Assembly: GCA_025531455.1 (NCBI GenBank)
Contig: JAMYHL010000011.1
Location: 248,001 to 312,000, forward strand
Direction of reading: 5' to 3'
Source of the DNA: Apiotrichum sp. Y4204
Lineage: Eukaryota; Basidiomycota; Tremellomycetes; Trichosporonales; Trichosporonaceae
Length of the DNA stretch: 64,000 nucleotides
The position numbers and the translations under genes were made by a program. The notes beneath the pieces are model-generated. The model ran no database searches. It saw only the letters and a program-made list of their open reading frames with translations, and had not been told where the DNA came from. This document shows positions 23,013-34,370 of this stretch, one piece after another (position 1 is the stretch's first letter; each line of letters opens with the position of its first letter).

Positions 23013-26000
23013 ATGGCGTCGACGTCGCTGATTGCCTCGCTGTCGGAACGGTTCCCGATAACCGTGCCGATTCCGACGCCGGCGACGCATCCCGAGCTCA
23101 TCCGCACGGCCGACTTGGCTGTCGAGGAGGATCTGTTGCACAACCCCGACAATCTTCGCTCGTGGCTTACACACATTGCCGCCATCACCTCGCGCGTAGG
23201 GAAGACTCTTCCCCCGAAAAATCACGATCCGTCAGCGGAAGAGCGCGTGCTTGGCCCACTTGCTTCCCAAGCTGCTCGTGATGGGCTGACGGAGCTCGTG
23301 ATGGTGTACGAGCGCGCCCTCGGCGTGTTCCCAATGAGCTTCAAGCTGTGGAAGGCGTACATGCTCATGCGTCAAGATTATGTTCTCGGTGAACTTACTC
23401 AGGACGCGATTAAGGCGCGCAAGAAGCAGGCAAAACGCGGCGCGGCGTACAAGACCAACGTCCAGGAGATGCTCGATGACGCAGAGGAGGTGAACGCTTG
23501 GGAGGGCGGGTTGGACGGCGTCGTCGGTTACGATGAGTGGCGCGCACTCTTTGCCGTAGGCGAGCGCATGTTGGGCTGGCTCAGCCATCTTCCCGTTCCG
23601 TGGCTGTTGCACCTCAGCATGGTCCTTCATCCCAACTGCCCAGCGACTTTCCGGTATACCTACGCACGTCGGACATTTGATCGCGCACTGCGCACGCTTC
23701 CCCCGAGTCTCCACGGCCGAATTTGGGGTCTGTATCTTCGCTGGGCCGAGGTTGTTGGTGGCGAAGCAGGAGAAAGAGTCTGGAGGCGATACCTCAAGGT
23801 GCGTTGCCAAGTCGTTCCGACGCTGACCACAGATCGACTCATCACTCACGGAGCGTCACATCAACTACCTGCTTGATGCCGAGCCTCCGCGACCCTTGGC
23901 AGCCGCCAAGTACTTGCTATCGATTGCGCGCCGCGCCCAGCGCAATCTCTACACGTCGTTGGAGGGGAAGAGCCCGTACCAGCTCTTCATCGACTTTTTG
24001 GAGCTGGTGGAGAAGTACGCGGATGAGGTGGGAATGGACGAGGATCAGACGCTCGAGCTACAGGCAACACGTGCGGCCGTTGAGGAAGCCGTGGAGAGCA
24101 GTGATGCTACTGCGGAGGCTACGTCGGGTGAGGAACCGGCAAGTGTAGAAGGCCGGTTGATGCGCATTGCTGGTCCGCCTGTTCCCAGTGGCGCTGCGAC
24201 TTTACACCGTCCCACGAGTAACCTCACCGGTGGCGCTCAAGCAAAGGCGGAAGAGTTGCCGTACGACGAGGACACGGATCCGTCAAACCCCCGCCTCCTT
24301 GACGTTGAGGGCATTGTGCACCGCGATGGGCTGGAGATCTACAAAGACCAGGCTGGCCGTCTGTGGACCGGCCTGGCGACGTACTGGATCAAGCGAGGCG
24401 AGTTGGATCGCGCGGGCGAGACCTTTGAGAAGGGTCTGAAGGAGGTGGTCACGATCAGGGACTTCACCCAAATCTTCGACGCATACACCGAGTTCAGCGA
24501 AACGCTCGTGTCAACACTCATGGCAGCGCTTGCCGACGAGGAGAACCTGGAGGATGAAGATTTCGACGCGGAGGAGACGGAGGCCGATCTCGATGCGCGT
24601 ATGAAGGCTTTCGAGGAGCTAATGGATCGCCGCCCATTCCTCGTCAACGACGTCTTGTTGCGCCGAAACCCGAACGACGTTGTGGAGTGGGAGAAGCGGG
24701 TGGCACTTCACGGCGACAACGACGCTGAGGTTGTTGCCACGTATCTCCGCGCCATCGACACGATCAATCCCCGCAAAGCAACTGGCCCGCTGTATCCGTT
24801 ATACGTCAGCTTTGCCAAGTTCTACGAGGAGGGTGGGAGCGTTGATCCCGAGTCGGGAGAGTCGCAGAACGAGCCGGATCTCGAGCAGGCGCGAAAGATC
24901 TTCGACAAGGCCACCAAGGTGCCCTTCAAGAATGTCGATGAGCTTGCTGAGGTGTGGTGTGAATGGGCCGAGATGGAGCTGCGTAACGAGTGAGTAGCCG
25001 AAGGACTCTGTGCTTGGGTACGTTCATGACTGACATACAGGAACTATGAGGAGGCAGTACGTCTGATCCAGCGGGCGACAACGGTGCCCAAGAACACCAA
25101 GGTCGACTTCTACAACGACAACTTGCCACCCCAGACGCGTCTCTTCAAGTCGCTCAAGCTTTGGTCGTTCTATTCCGATCTTGAGGAATCGATTGGTACC
25201 GTTGAGACGGCGAAGCAGGTCTACGACAAGATCATGGAGCTCAAGATTGCCAACGCACAGACGATTGTCAATTACGCCCAGTTCCTCGAGGAGAACAAGT
25301 ACTTCGAAGAGTCCTTCAAGGTGTACGAGCGCGGTATCGAGCTGTTCCATTTCCCCATCGCATTTGAACTGTGGAACATCTATCTGTCCAAGTTCGTGAA
25401 GCGATATGGTGGGAAGAAGCTGGAGCGGACGCGTGACCTGTTCGAGCAGGCGCTTGAGAACTGCCCCGAAAAGTTCTGCAAACCCCTGTTCCTCATGTAC
25501 GCCAAGCTCGAGGAGGAGCACGGTCTCGCCAAACGCGCGATGGGTATCTACGATCGTGCCGCATCGACCGTGCAGGAGTCCGATCGCTTCGAAATGTACA
25601 CCATCTACATTGCAAAGGCGACCGCAAACTTTGGCCTCCCGGCAACACGACCCATCTACGAGCGTGCGATCGAATCACTGTCGGACAAGGACACGGCCAC
25701 AATGTGCCGTCGTTTCGCACAGATGGAGCGTAAGCTTGGAGAAATCGACCGCGCTCGTGCAATCTACGCACATGCCTCTCAGTTCTGCGACCCGCGCACA
25801 AGCAAGGACTTCTGGTCCGAGTGGAACGAGTTCGAGGTCGCAACAGGATCCGAAGACACGTTCCGCGAGATGCTTCGCATCAAGCGTGCAGTGCAGGCGA
25901 GCTTCAACACAGACGCATCGTTCATCAACGCGCAGAAGACGGCGGCGGAGACCGGAGGCGAGAAGCCTACAGACGAGGCCGAAGCAGCGGCCCGCGAGGC

Positions 26001-26181
26001 GGCCGACCCGATGGCGGCGATGGAGCGTGAGATGGGTGGGGGTGGAGGGAAGAAGGCCCCCGCGTTTGTGGCCTCTACGCTCAAGGCGTCGGCGCAGCAT
26101 GAGGAGGCAGACGGTGGCGATGCCGCAGCGGCGGCAGCGGCGAATCCAGATGCGATCGATATTGCGGATGATGAGTTCTAG
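23013..26181 (+). CDS. SYF1: Pre-mRNA-splicing factor SYF1 (XAB2)
   Basis: Three exons: 23013-23798, 23833-24989 and 25041-26181, with introns of 34 and 51 nt; 1027 residues. That is longer than yeast Syf1 or human XAB2 (about 855) because of acidic/Ala-rich inserts near residues 340-390 and 500-540. The protein is built of HAT (half-a-TPR) repeats throughout, for example LVMVYERALGVFPMSFKLW, WLLHLSMVLHPNCPATFRY, FESFKVYERGIELF-like units around 25310, and KSLKLWSFYSDLEESIGTV. Syf1 is a scaffold of the Prp19-associated (NineTeen) complex in the catalytic spliceosome and also links to transcription-coupled repair. The C-terminus is Ala/Glu-rich and ends IADDEF. The start ATG follows a short CA-rich leader. 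Confidence 0.93.
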
Positions 26182-26343
26182 ATGATAGTTGTCATGCATA
26201 CTGGCATCAATATGGCTGATGATACTGTACTATGGTAGCAGAACGAGGAGCTCACAAGGAGAAGAGGTTGAAGAGAGTCGGGCTCTTTCAGCCCTCGAGC
26301 ACGCGAGCCCGCGACGCGCGATCGCGCGCGCGACGCAGAATCC

Positions 26344-26437
26344 GCCACGTGGCTGCCGTTTCAACTGGCAAGGGCCAAGGGCTGGCAACTGGCAACTTGC
26401 GACAATCGACAATCTTGGCGATCCGCAGGCCACGTCA
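26344..26437 (+). promoter_or_regulatory. Candidate unfolded-protein-response elements upstream of ER Hsp90
   Basis: In the 362-bp region between SYF1 and the Hsp90 gene there is a 10-bp palindrome GCCACGTGGC (26344-26353) and CCACGTCA (26430-26437). The latter is the exact reverse complement of TGACGTGG, the XBP1/ATF6-type UPRE, about 107 bp before the ATG. ER Hsp90 is a classic UPR target. The motifs are seen; use by a Hac1/Hxl1-type factor is inferred. Confidence 0.4.
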
Positions 26438-26543
26438 TACGCGTACCAGGAACAACATACTAGCGATTCCGCGCCGAGATTTTGTCTACTTGCACAAACT
26501 ACTGCCACCAACACACTCTCACGCACACTTTGTATTGCTGACA

Positions 26544-29302
26544 ATGCGGGTCACGACGCTCCTCCTGGGAGCACTGTCCGTACTGGCACAGTTTGCTGCT
26601 GCCGAGGCTTCGGGAGTGGCAGACTCCGGTCAAGCGGACATTGGCCATGCTGACCAGGTTCCTCTCCAGGAGTCGGCCCCCGTGACAGACGAGGCGCCCG
26701 AGCAGTTCAAGTACGATGTGCGTCTACCGTGTCAGTTGGAATGGGGCCTGTGTGCAGCTCATTATCTCTGACACCTTCCGCCGACGCATTCCAGCTGACC
26801 TCCACAGTCTGATATTTCGCGTCTCCGCTCCCTCGTCATTCATTCGCTATACTCGCACAAGGACGTGTTCTTGCGCGAGCTCCTAAGTAACGCGAATGAC
26901 GCGCTCGAGAAGCTGCGTATCGTGTCGCTCACGGACCGCTCGGTGCTCTCGGCAGGCGACACAAATGTGACCATCGAGGTTCGCCTCGACGAGGACGGGG
27001 ACGGCAAGACCGGCCAGCTGATCTTGCGCGATACCGGCATCGGCATGAACCGCACCGAGCTTGTGCGCAACCTTGGTACAATCGCGCGCTCCGGTACAAA
27101 TGAGTTTTTGAAGAAGGCCGATGAGGCCGGTAACGACGGTAACCTCATCGGACAGTTTGGTGAGTGCCGAGCAGCATAACGGGTTGGGACTTCGCTAATC
27201 TCGGAGGTCTCGGATTCTACTCGTGCTTCCTCGTTTCGCCCACGGTCCGCGTCGCATCGCTTCCCCCTCCCACGCCTGACAACCCGAACCCGCAGCAATA
27301 CGTGTTCATCTCGGAGGCCAAGGGCGATACCTTTGAGGTCCTGCCCGACCCTCGGGGCAACACACTTGGGCGGGGTACCGAGATCGTACTCCAGATTGGC
27401 GAGGAGGACAAGGAGTTCCTCAGCATCAACAAGCTTAAGGCCCTCATGTAAGTGCCGACAGTGGCTCGGGGCTCACCTTCAGTGACAAGCATTCGACCTT
27501 CTCGACCACTTTCCCCATCTATATCCGCGAGCGCAAGCAGACAGAGGAGGGCGCTCCCGCGGAGATGGTTTGGACTCATGTCAACGACAAGGCTCCCATC
27601 TGGATGCGGTGAGTCTTTTATAGCTGGCGCTGGACTCTCTTCCAGACACTGATTCCAGGGAACCTTCCTCCATCTCAGACGAAGAGTACATCGACTTCTA
27701 CCGATCCGTGAGCAAGGGGGCAGACCCCAAGCCGCTCGGTTGGAGCCACTTCCGCGGTGACACCGCGAGCGGCGTTTCGTACCGGGCCATCATGTACATC
27801 CCTTCGACGCTGCCCAAGGACTTCTGGCAGAAGATCGAGAGCGGTATCAATAATGTTCGTCTGATGGTCAAGCGCGTCTTCATCACCGACGACCTCGGTA
27901 AGGAGTACATGCCCCGTTGGCTGAGCTTTGTCAAGATCACCGTCGACGCCGATGACCTCCCGTGAGTAGAGTTTGCTTCCTGAGCTTGCGTCTTACACCA
28001 CAGACTCAATGTCTCTCGTGAGACACTCCAGAATGCCCGTTTCCTGCAGCAGCTGAAGCGCACCCTTGTGCGTAAAGCACTCGACCTCTTAACACGTCTT
28101 GCGGAGGAGAAGCCGGAGGAGTACCAGGAAGTGTCCAAGCTGTACGGCAACGCGCTTCGCATCGGTGCGATCGAGACGCAGAAAGATCGCATCAAGATCG
28201 CTAAGCTGCTGCGCTTCGAGTCCACGCGTACCAACTACACCTCGCTTGAGGAGTATGTGGCCAACCGCAAGGAGGGCCAAAAGCAGATTTACTACATGGC
28301 CGGCGTGGGTGAAAACCCGGCCGTGCTGGCGCGTTCGCCATTTGTGGAGAAGCTCAAGGCCCGCGGTTACGAGGTTCTTCTTCTCAACCTTCCTTCGGAC
28401 GAGCCTATGATGCAGTCCATGCACAACTTCATGGGCATGCTCACCCAAGATGTGGCCAAAAAGGGTCTCACCTACGGTGACGAGGAGGAGGATGCCGCCG
28501 AACAGCGCGAGCTCGAGTCGCAGAAAATCGCCTTCCGTCCCCTCACCGACTGGCTTAAGGGAGCATTCCGCGGACGTGTCAGCGACGTTGTCTTGACCAA
28601 CCGTCTCGTCACCTCACCGTGCACTATTGTTGTTGGTAAGTATAGAGCTCACGAAGCGCTCCTTTGGTAGCTGGTCGCTGACAGCCAGATTCGATGGGCT
28701 GGTCCGCCAACATGGCTCGTATCATGGCTGCGCAGGGCGACGCCGAGAACGACCCCATGTACCAGGTGCTCAAGAACATGCCGCGCGTGCTCGAGATCAA
28801 CCCCAAGTCGCCGTTGATCGAAGGCCTTCTCTCGCGTGTTCTTGACCTCCCTCCGCGTGTTGATGGAGAGGAATCCGGCGAAGCATCTTTGGACGAGCTG
28901 GAGCTGATTGAGACCGCCAACGTTCTGTTCGACAGCACACTGGTGCGCTCTGGTTTCGACGTGCCCGACCCTACTGCCTTCTTTGAGCGAGTCGAGGCTC
29001 TGCTTCGTACCAATCTTGGTGTGCGTCTTGATGCCAAGACAGACGAGTCGGTCAAGCCCGCGCCGCCTACCGCCGCCGAGCTGCCTGCAGGTGCTGAGGA
29101 CGAGAAGGAGTTGGACGCACAGGCGGACGACGACTCAGACGACACGGACGAGAAGAATGAGGAGGACCCCTTGGCCAAACTGCAGAAACTCGTCGATTCG
29201 CAGGTCGGGCACGACCATGCCCAGGACAGCGGCCCGATGAACGACGATGACTTTTTGGACTGGGCTTCGTTCAAGAAGAGCCTTGAGCATGACGAGCTCT
29301 AA
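26544..29302 (+). CDS. ER-resident Hsp90 (endoplasmin / GRP94-like), HDEL
   Basis: Seven exons: 26544-26717, 26808-27159, 27207-27447, 27483-27608, 27659-27961, 28004-28635 and 28689-29302; 813 residues, normal for GRP94. It has a signal peptide (MRVTTLLLGALSVLAQFAAA), then the Hsp90 N-domain ATP site: SLYSHKDVFLRELLSNANDA, LRDTGIGMNRTEL, GTIARSGTNEFL and GQFGLGFYSCF. The middle domain follows (SSISDEEYIDFYRS, YMPRWLSFVKITVDADDLPL) and then the C-terminal dimerisation domain (SMGWSANMARIM). An acidic tail ends in HDEL, the ER retrieval signal. It folds secretory clients in the ER lumen using ATP. S. cerevisiae lacks this protein, while basidiomycetes such as Cryptococcus keep it. The middle domain carries the expected catalytic Arg region around RLVMVKR. 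Confidence 0.95.
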
Positions 29303-29441
29303 ATTAGAGGGTGGTTCAACAGTCCCAGTCCACGTATGACGGGTCGCATACCATAATCATGTCCCTGGGGCTACCATCGAATAAAGATCACAACAATGCA
29401 TCTATACAACGTGGCTCTGGCTGAACTCACGCATGTCTACT

Positions 29442-29955
29442 CTACGCCAACAGCTCGACGCGGTACAGCGTGACGCGTCCGTGGTGATCTGAGCTTGCTG
29501 CAAACTCAAGCCGCAAGGCCGTGGCACCCTCAGTGGGCCCGAGGCTAGTGTCAAACTGAGCAGTCTTTCATTCTACACTTACCCCAGCACCTGCCGCCGA
29601 CTGACGTCCTCCGGGAAGATCTTCCCAAGCGGCACCTCCACTGCATCGCCCTCATTCTCGCGGGTCGCGACGACGTTGATGGTGGTAGCGACGAAACCTC
29701 CCTGGAAAGTCAAGCCCACGCGAGAGAACGACACAGGAGAGGGAAATGACAGGGTGAGTGTCGCTGGCACAGCAGGTGCTGTCCACGCGTCGTCGTCATC
29801 GCGCAACAGCGCCCGGCGCGTCGTGCCCGGTGCCGTGGCGGACACCCTGGGGTTAGCGAATTATCGACGAGACCTGCCCAAAATTGAGAAAATTATCTTT
29901 GGGTGGAAAGCCATACGCACTGGACCTTTGTCCCCTCGGGGATCATGTCTGCCAT
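29442..29955 (-). CDS. NR2C2AP-like (discoidin-type beta-sandwich) protein
   Basis: Three exons: 29955-29921, 29846-29583 and 29544-29442, giving 133 residues against 139 in human NR2C2AP. Matching features are LLRDDDDAWTAP (family LFDQDEETCWNS position), the core SRVGLTFQGGFVATTI, the FPED turn (KIFPEDVSRRQ) and the C-terminal strand pair LRLEFAASSDHHGRVTLYRV. The family is small and widespread in eukaryotes. In mammals it binds a nuclear receptor, but fungi lack that receptor, so the ancestral role is unknown; a ligand- or glycan-binding F5/8C-like fold is likely. The introns (74 and 38 nt) hide the gene from single-frame searches. It is divergent from the mitoribosomal gene. Confidence 0.75.
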
Positions 29956-30266
29956 TGTGTCCCAAAGATGAGATTGATAAGAGAGAGTCGGAAGTTTACA
30001 AAATGCTGCAGATTGTTGATGCCATCAGTTGAGGGACCTCTTGGAGCATGAAACCACAGTGGGTGAGGAGTTTTCCCACGGTGGCCCTTACCTTCTATTT
30101 TTCCCACGGTGTCCAAGTCCCATCTTTTCCAGTGAGCCATTGGGACTTTTGGGACTTTTTCCGCGAACCGACCTCGGAACGCCCGTTGTGACCGTCGAGC
30201 AACTCGCAAAAGACGCACACACTATCCAGCGTCCATCTCGGTGACTGTTCCGCCGCACTATCCACA
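29956..30266. promoter_or_regulatory. Bidirectional promoter with 13-bp direct repeat
   Basis: 311 bp between two divergent start codons. TTTTCCCACGGTG occurs twice on the plus strand, at 30073-30085 and 30101-30113, 28 bp apart. GGGACTTTT also occurs twice head to tail at 30142-30159. Their position suggests regulatory sites shared by both genes; no known factor is assigned. Confidence 0.45.
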
Positions 30267-31560
30267 ATGTCGCGCTCCCTCGCCTCGACCCTCCGCCTCG
30301 CCTCGGGCTCGCGCCTCTCGCGCCCACTTGCCCCGCTCGCCCGCAGCATCCTCACAAGCGCGGCCCCCAGCTCGCAGCCGAGCGGCGCCATCGGCGGTGT
30401 CGACCCCCGTGTGCTCAAGGGCGTTGACGAGTTCATCTCCGCTACCGATGTCGCGCGCGTTAACGACTGGCAGGCTGGTCTTTGGGAGCGGTTGCAGGCA
30501 GAGGTCCGGAGTGAGTGCGGAAGAAGCAGCGATGTTTTGGACAAATGCTGACCCCGGTTCTCTTTGATCTCATGTCCTTGTATCGCCGTCTATCTTTCGA
30601 ATGCTTTTGACGAACACCTTTTCGCTTGAAATATCTTGGATCGGATTCTTCTTGCGCTCACGGCTGTTACTTACTTGATTTGCCTGCCGCGCTGTTGGAC
30701 GATTCTCCTCCGCACCGGCACATCGCGAACATTACCTGATCTCATTCTTCACATGCCAGACAACCCGCGTCTCGCCCCCATGAAGATCAAGTGGGACAAC
30801 GACAAGCTCGACATCACCGACCTCCTTTCCTTCACTGCTCGTGAGCCGGCTCTTGCCCTCGCGTTTAACTACGCGTCACTCCTCATCAACAACTCGTACT
30901 TCCTTGAGGGCATTGTGGGTATTGACGGGATCCGGGAAGGGGACGAAGTGCCTTGTACAGAGGAAAGGATCGTCCCTTGACTGGCTCCCGATCTTGTGTA
31001 CACTACCACGGAAGGCTAACGCCCCAGAACGCCGAGGCGCCGAAGGCTGTCCCCGAGCACTTCAAGGCTCTCGAGGACCGTGTTGCTGGATACGCCGAGG
31101 GCATCACTGGTGGTGGTTGGCTCTGGGTGAGTGAACAGGGCGGCTGACATTGCCTTCGCTTTCGACATTGTCTGACCTAAAGATCGTCAAGTCTGGCGAT
31201 GCCCTCACTGACTTTGACGTCGTCCCCACATTTGGCGCTGGTACGCTTCTCGTCACTATGCGCCAGCAGCGCGGACGGCAGTCGCTCCTCCCGGTGTTCG
31301 GCACGCCGGCGAACACGGGTGCTGAGGGCGCCGCCGCCGCTGAGGGCGCACCGGAATCTACCTCGTCTTCCCCTGCTTCCTCGGCTGGCCGCGCACCCCG
31401 TACCGCTGGCGAGGTAACCCCGGTGGCTGTCCTCAACATCTACCAGCACGCTTACCTCGACAAGTACGGTGTGTTCGGTGCCGGCCAGTACGCACGCGAC
31501 TGGTTCCGGACGCTCGACTGGGACAAGGTCCAGAACCGCGCGGCTTCGGTCTCGTTCTAA
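30267..31560 (+). CDS. Mitochondrial small ribosomal subunit protein, SOD-fold (mS42/mS43 type)
   Basis: Four exons: 30267-30510, 30760-30914, 31028-31126 and 31183-31560, giving 291 residues. An Arg/Ser/Ala-rich N-terminus (SLASTLRLASGSRLSRPLAP) is a typical mitochondrial presequence. The body follows the Fe/Mn superoxide dismutase fold: ALAFNYASLLINNSYFLEG, then GYAEGITGGGWLWIV and the C-terminal VLNIYQHAYLDKYGVFGAG. The metal-ligand Asp of true SODs (DxWEHAY) is replaced by Asn (NIYQHAY), so it is unlikely to be an active dismutase. Rsm26/Mrp1-type proteins use this dead fold as structural subunits of the mitochondrial small ribosomal subunit. An Ala/Glu/Ser-rich insert lies at about residues 208-235. 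Intron 1 is long (249 nt). Confidence 0.8.
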
Positions 31561-31722
31561 TCCTCCGGGGTAGGAACCGCTAGATTGACAGATAAAAACA
31601 CCGTCGACATGTCGATATATGCATTGCATCGCAGCTCAGCGGAGGTCACAGGCAGAGAAGGTCCCGCGGTATCGACTTGAAATAGTCACCTCTACATCGA
31701 GGCAGCGAACTGACAATCCCTA

Positions 31723-34062
31723 TTAACTATACAAGTGAAGTGCCTCAATGAAGCCCTGGAGATCCTCCGCGTCGACCTCAACAGTGGCCGTCTCAAACAT
31801 ATCCTGAAGTGACTTTGCCCGACTCATGTCTGCCGCCTTCTGGAACGCGAGGCCAAGCTTGCTGTCCTGTCAGAAACCAGTGGGCAAACGACAGGAACTC
31901 ACTTCTTCCGCACATCGCCAAACTCCGGTGCGCCCGTGACGCCAACCACGATGTAGGTATTGCTGTCCTCGTTGAGACACGCCACAACGAATGGCAGCGA
32001 AGCATTCGCCTTGCCCTCCCTGTCGTTGCGCTTCACCTGGGCATCACGTGTTGCGTCCATCAGCCACAACGCAAGGCGACTCAGCGGCGATGGGTGGCAG
32101 AAGAGTTTGAGATCGGGACCCTCACGCACTGCCGCAAAACGAAAAGTGCGGAGACGACGGATGATTGCTTTGTCAAGAATGGCCGTACCCTGTCGCAGGA
32201 TTGCACGATGGAGAGCCTTGGAAAGTTGCAGTGATTTGCGGAGAAGAGCAATACTGTGGATTAGCCATCACCATCATTTGCCAATTCTGCAACTTACTCA
32301 TCACAAGCATCATATGCTATCCAGAAGTTCTGCACGTGCCATTGCTCTTCCAAGGCGGTATCGCTGTTTTCCTCACCGATGGTGCGGTTGGGAAGAAGGC
32401 AGCTCTTATCGCCTACGGTCCATGTGCGACTCCCACCAAACCATTCTCCGCCGCCCCGGCCTCCTACAATCTCGACCTCCAGCCTGATGCCTTTGGCGGC
32501 GTCCAGGAGAGCCTGAATGCCCTCAACGGCATCCGCTGCGGACAGACTTGACAATGAAAAGCCGTATGCACGGATGAATGAAGGATAGACGAGATCCACA
32601 AGACCAATTTCTGGCCCACTCTCCTCCAGACGGGAGGGTAGGTCGCGCTTGAGGTCTATGTCCATGTGTGTGTATTCCTGTTGGCATTGCTGGAGCGAGA
32701 ATCTGATGTGTTAAAGGAAGGCACGAATGATGAAGACTCACCCCATCTTTGCGAGTAGCCTTTGAAGTCCTCGTCGTCCCTTTTCCTTCCACACACCCAG
32801 TCGGGAGGCGACGTAGGGAGAATGCAACATCGAGTCGTACAGGTTCCAGTGCCTAAACAGCACGAAGCGCAGCTCTTCATCAGAACTGGCGATGTTGCGA
32901 TTGTCAGGATTGGGTCCAGACATCTCTAAAGGGTTGAGACGAGCCACTTCGTCCTTAAGCATGGCCACGTATGACTCGTAATCGTCTCGGTCAATCCTCG
33001 CCGAGACATACTGATCGGTGAGAGCGAGAATAGCGAGCCACAGAAGGTCGTTATCGGCCCGCTCAAGGACGGTCGCCAGCAGATATACTGTTTGGGCAAC
33101 TGACATGCCATAGCTCGTTCCTGCTGAATAGTGACGCTGAATGCGCTCTTCATGCGCCTCTCTCACTGCTTGCGGTAGTCTCCGGGGCTGAAGTCAGGTG
33201 GGGTCATAATCGTGCACTCACCATATCGTCATCCGCTCGTCTCCGCTTCTTGGGATTCGCAGAGTCCCCCCGTCGCCGTTTTCGACTCGTTTCTCCTTCG
33301 TTCCCACTCTCCGCTCCATCTTCCTCATCTCCAGCATCATCCTCATCCTCCTCGTCCTCATCCCCGACATCTTCGCCATCACTTTCTCCCTCATCATCCG
33401 ACGGTTCATACTAGGAGGTTAGCTGGAGCGGAGCTTCTTTCAGACAATGCCTACCTCAATGGCCTCCCAGCTCTTCTTCAATGTAGCCATATCTGATTCG
33501 CTCCCATCACCCCACACCCAGATCTTGCCTTCTCCCGTCCCGTTGCCGTCCTCGTCGATGTCGAGATCGATCCCAAACAAGTTGTCCAGGTGCCAGGGAC
33601 GATGTGCGTCGATAATGTGCAGGTGACAGCCACTTGGCAAAGCAAAGTAGACGTCAAGGTGAAGCATTGATCCGAGAGAAAGAAGAATGATAGTGTGAAC
33701 CTGGCGTCAGCAACGCTCAACCACCAACGCACCTCTTCATTCGCCAAAACCTCGTCGCGCTTCACTTCTAGCTCAGAGTACCCTCGGATAGGAATAATGC
33801 GGTACGGAACGTCATCTTGGCTAAAAAGAAACGCGAGGATACGTGAAGCCAGCAGACCATCCTGGGATGTCAGTAATGCAATTTGACGATGTTCAGTATC
33901 CACAAGACAGACACTCACAACATCGAGCCCGACAAAGATAACCACGCCGCCGGAACGTCCTGCGCCCTTTTTCCGGACACGAGATACTATCGAGTTGTAT
34001 CCATCCACATATGTGAATTCCAAAGGGCGGCGATCTGGGCCTGGAGGCTGAAGGAGGGGCAT
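31723..34062 (-). CDS. CDC45: DNA replication initiation factor CDC45
   Basis: Eight exons: 34062-33919, 33861-33733, 33700-33455, 33410-33222, 33187-32742, 32702-32298, 32253-31903 and 31861-31723; 682 residues. Family features in order: VVIFVGLDVDGLLASRIL and FSQDDVPYRIIPIRGYSEL (DHH-like N-terminal region), CHLHIIDAHRPWHLDNLF, a long Asp/Glu-rich loop with a basic end (about residues 135-225), SYGMSVAQTVYLLA, LLWLAILALTDQYV, RFVLFRHWNLYDSMLHS, GRRGLQRLLAKMG and the C-terminal GLAFQKAADMS. Cdc45 joins MCM2-7 and GINS to form the CMG replicative helicase. One intron is only 32 nt (33701-33732) and others are 34-57 nt. The start at MPLLQPP is chosen because there is no in-frame ATG further upstream. 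It is divergent from PLD. Confidence 0.93.
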
Positions 34063-34336
34063 TGGAGGATGGCCGAAGTAAACGGCCACAGGAAAACGAA
34101 GTCACGAAGATCGTTGGCCTTTCTGTGATTGACGATCGCGCCGCGGAGTGCAATGAAAGGAGAAGCACTTGAATGTGTTGGCGATGGCGTGCAAAATATT
34201 CTGGGGGACCTGCGATGTCAAGTATATGAGTCGTTCCTATCTGTGATGTAAACAGAACCAAGAGAGGCAGGCAGGTCGTTCGACGTCAACAGCAGTGCGG
34301 AAAGCGACCTCCACTCTGCTCAAGCCTGCCAGCTCC

Positions 34337-34370
34337 CGCGTCGCGTCGTCCAAAAAGAGGCGCGACGCGT
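34337..34370. promoter_or_regulatory. Inverted repeat CGCGTCGCG..CGCGACGCG with MCB (ACGCGT)
   Basis: Perfect 9-bp arms (34337-34345 and 34361-34369) are separated by 15 nt. The right arm overlaps ACGCGT (34365-34370), the MluI cell-cycle box bound by MBF, about 300 bp upstream of CDC45. G1/S control of CDC45 by MBF is known in other fungi. ACGCGT also occurs by chance elsewhere in this GC-rich window, so the assignment is tentative. Confidence 0.4.
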
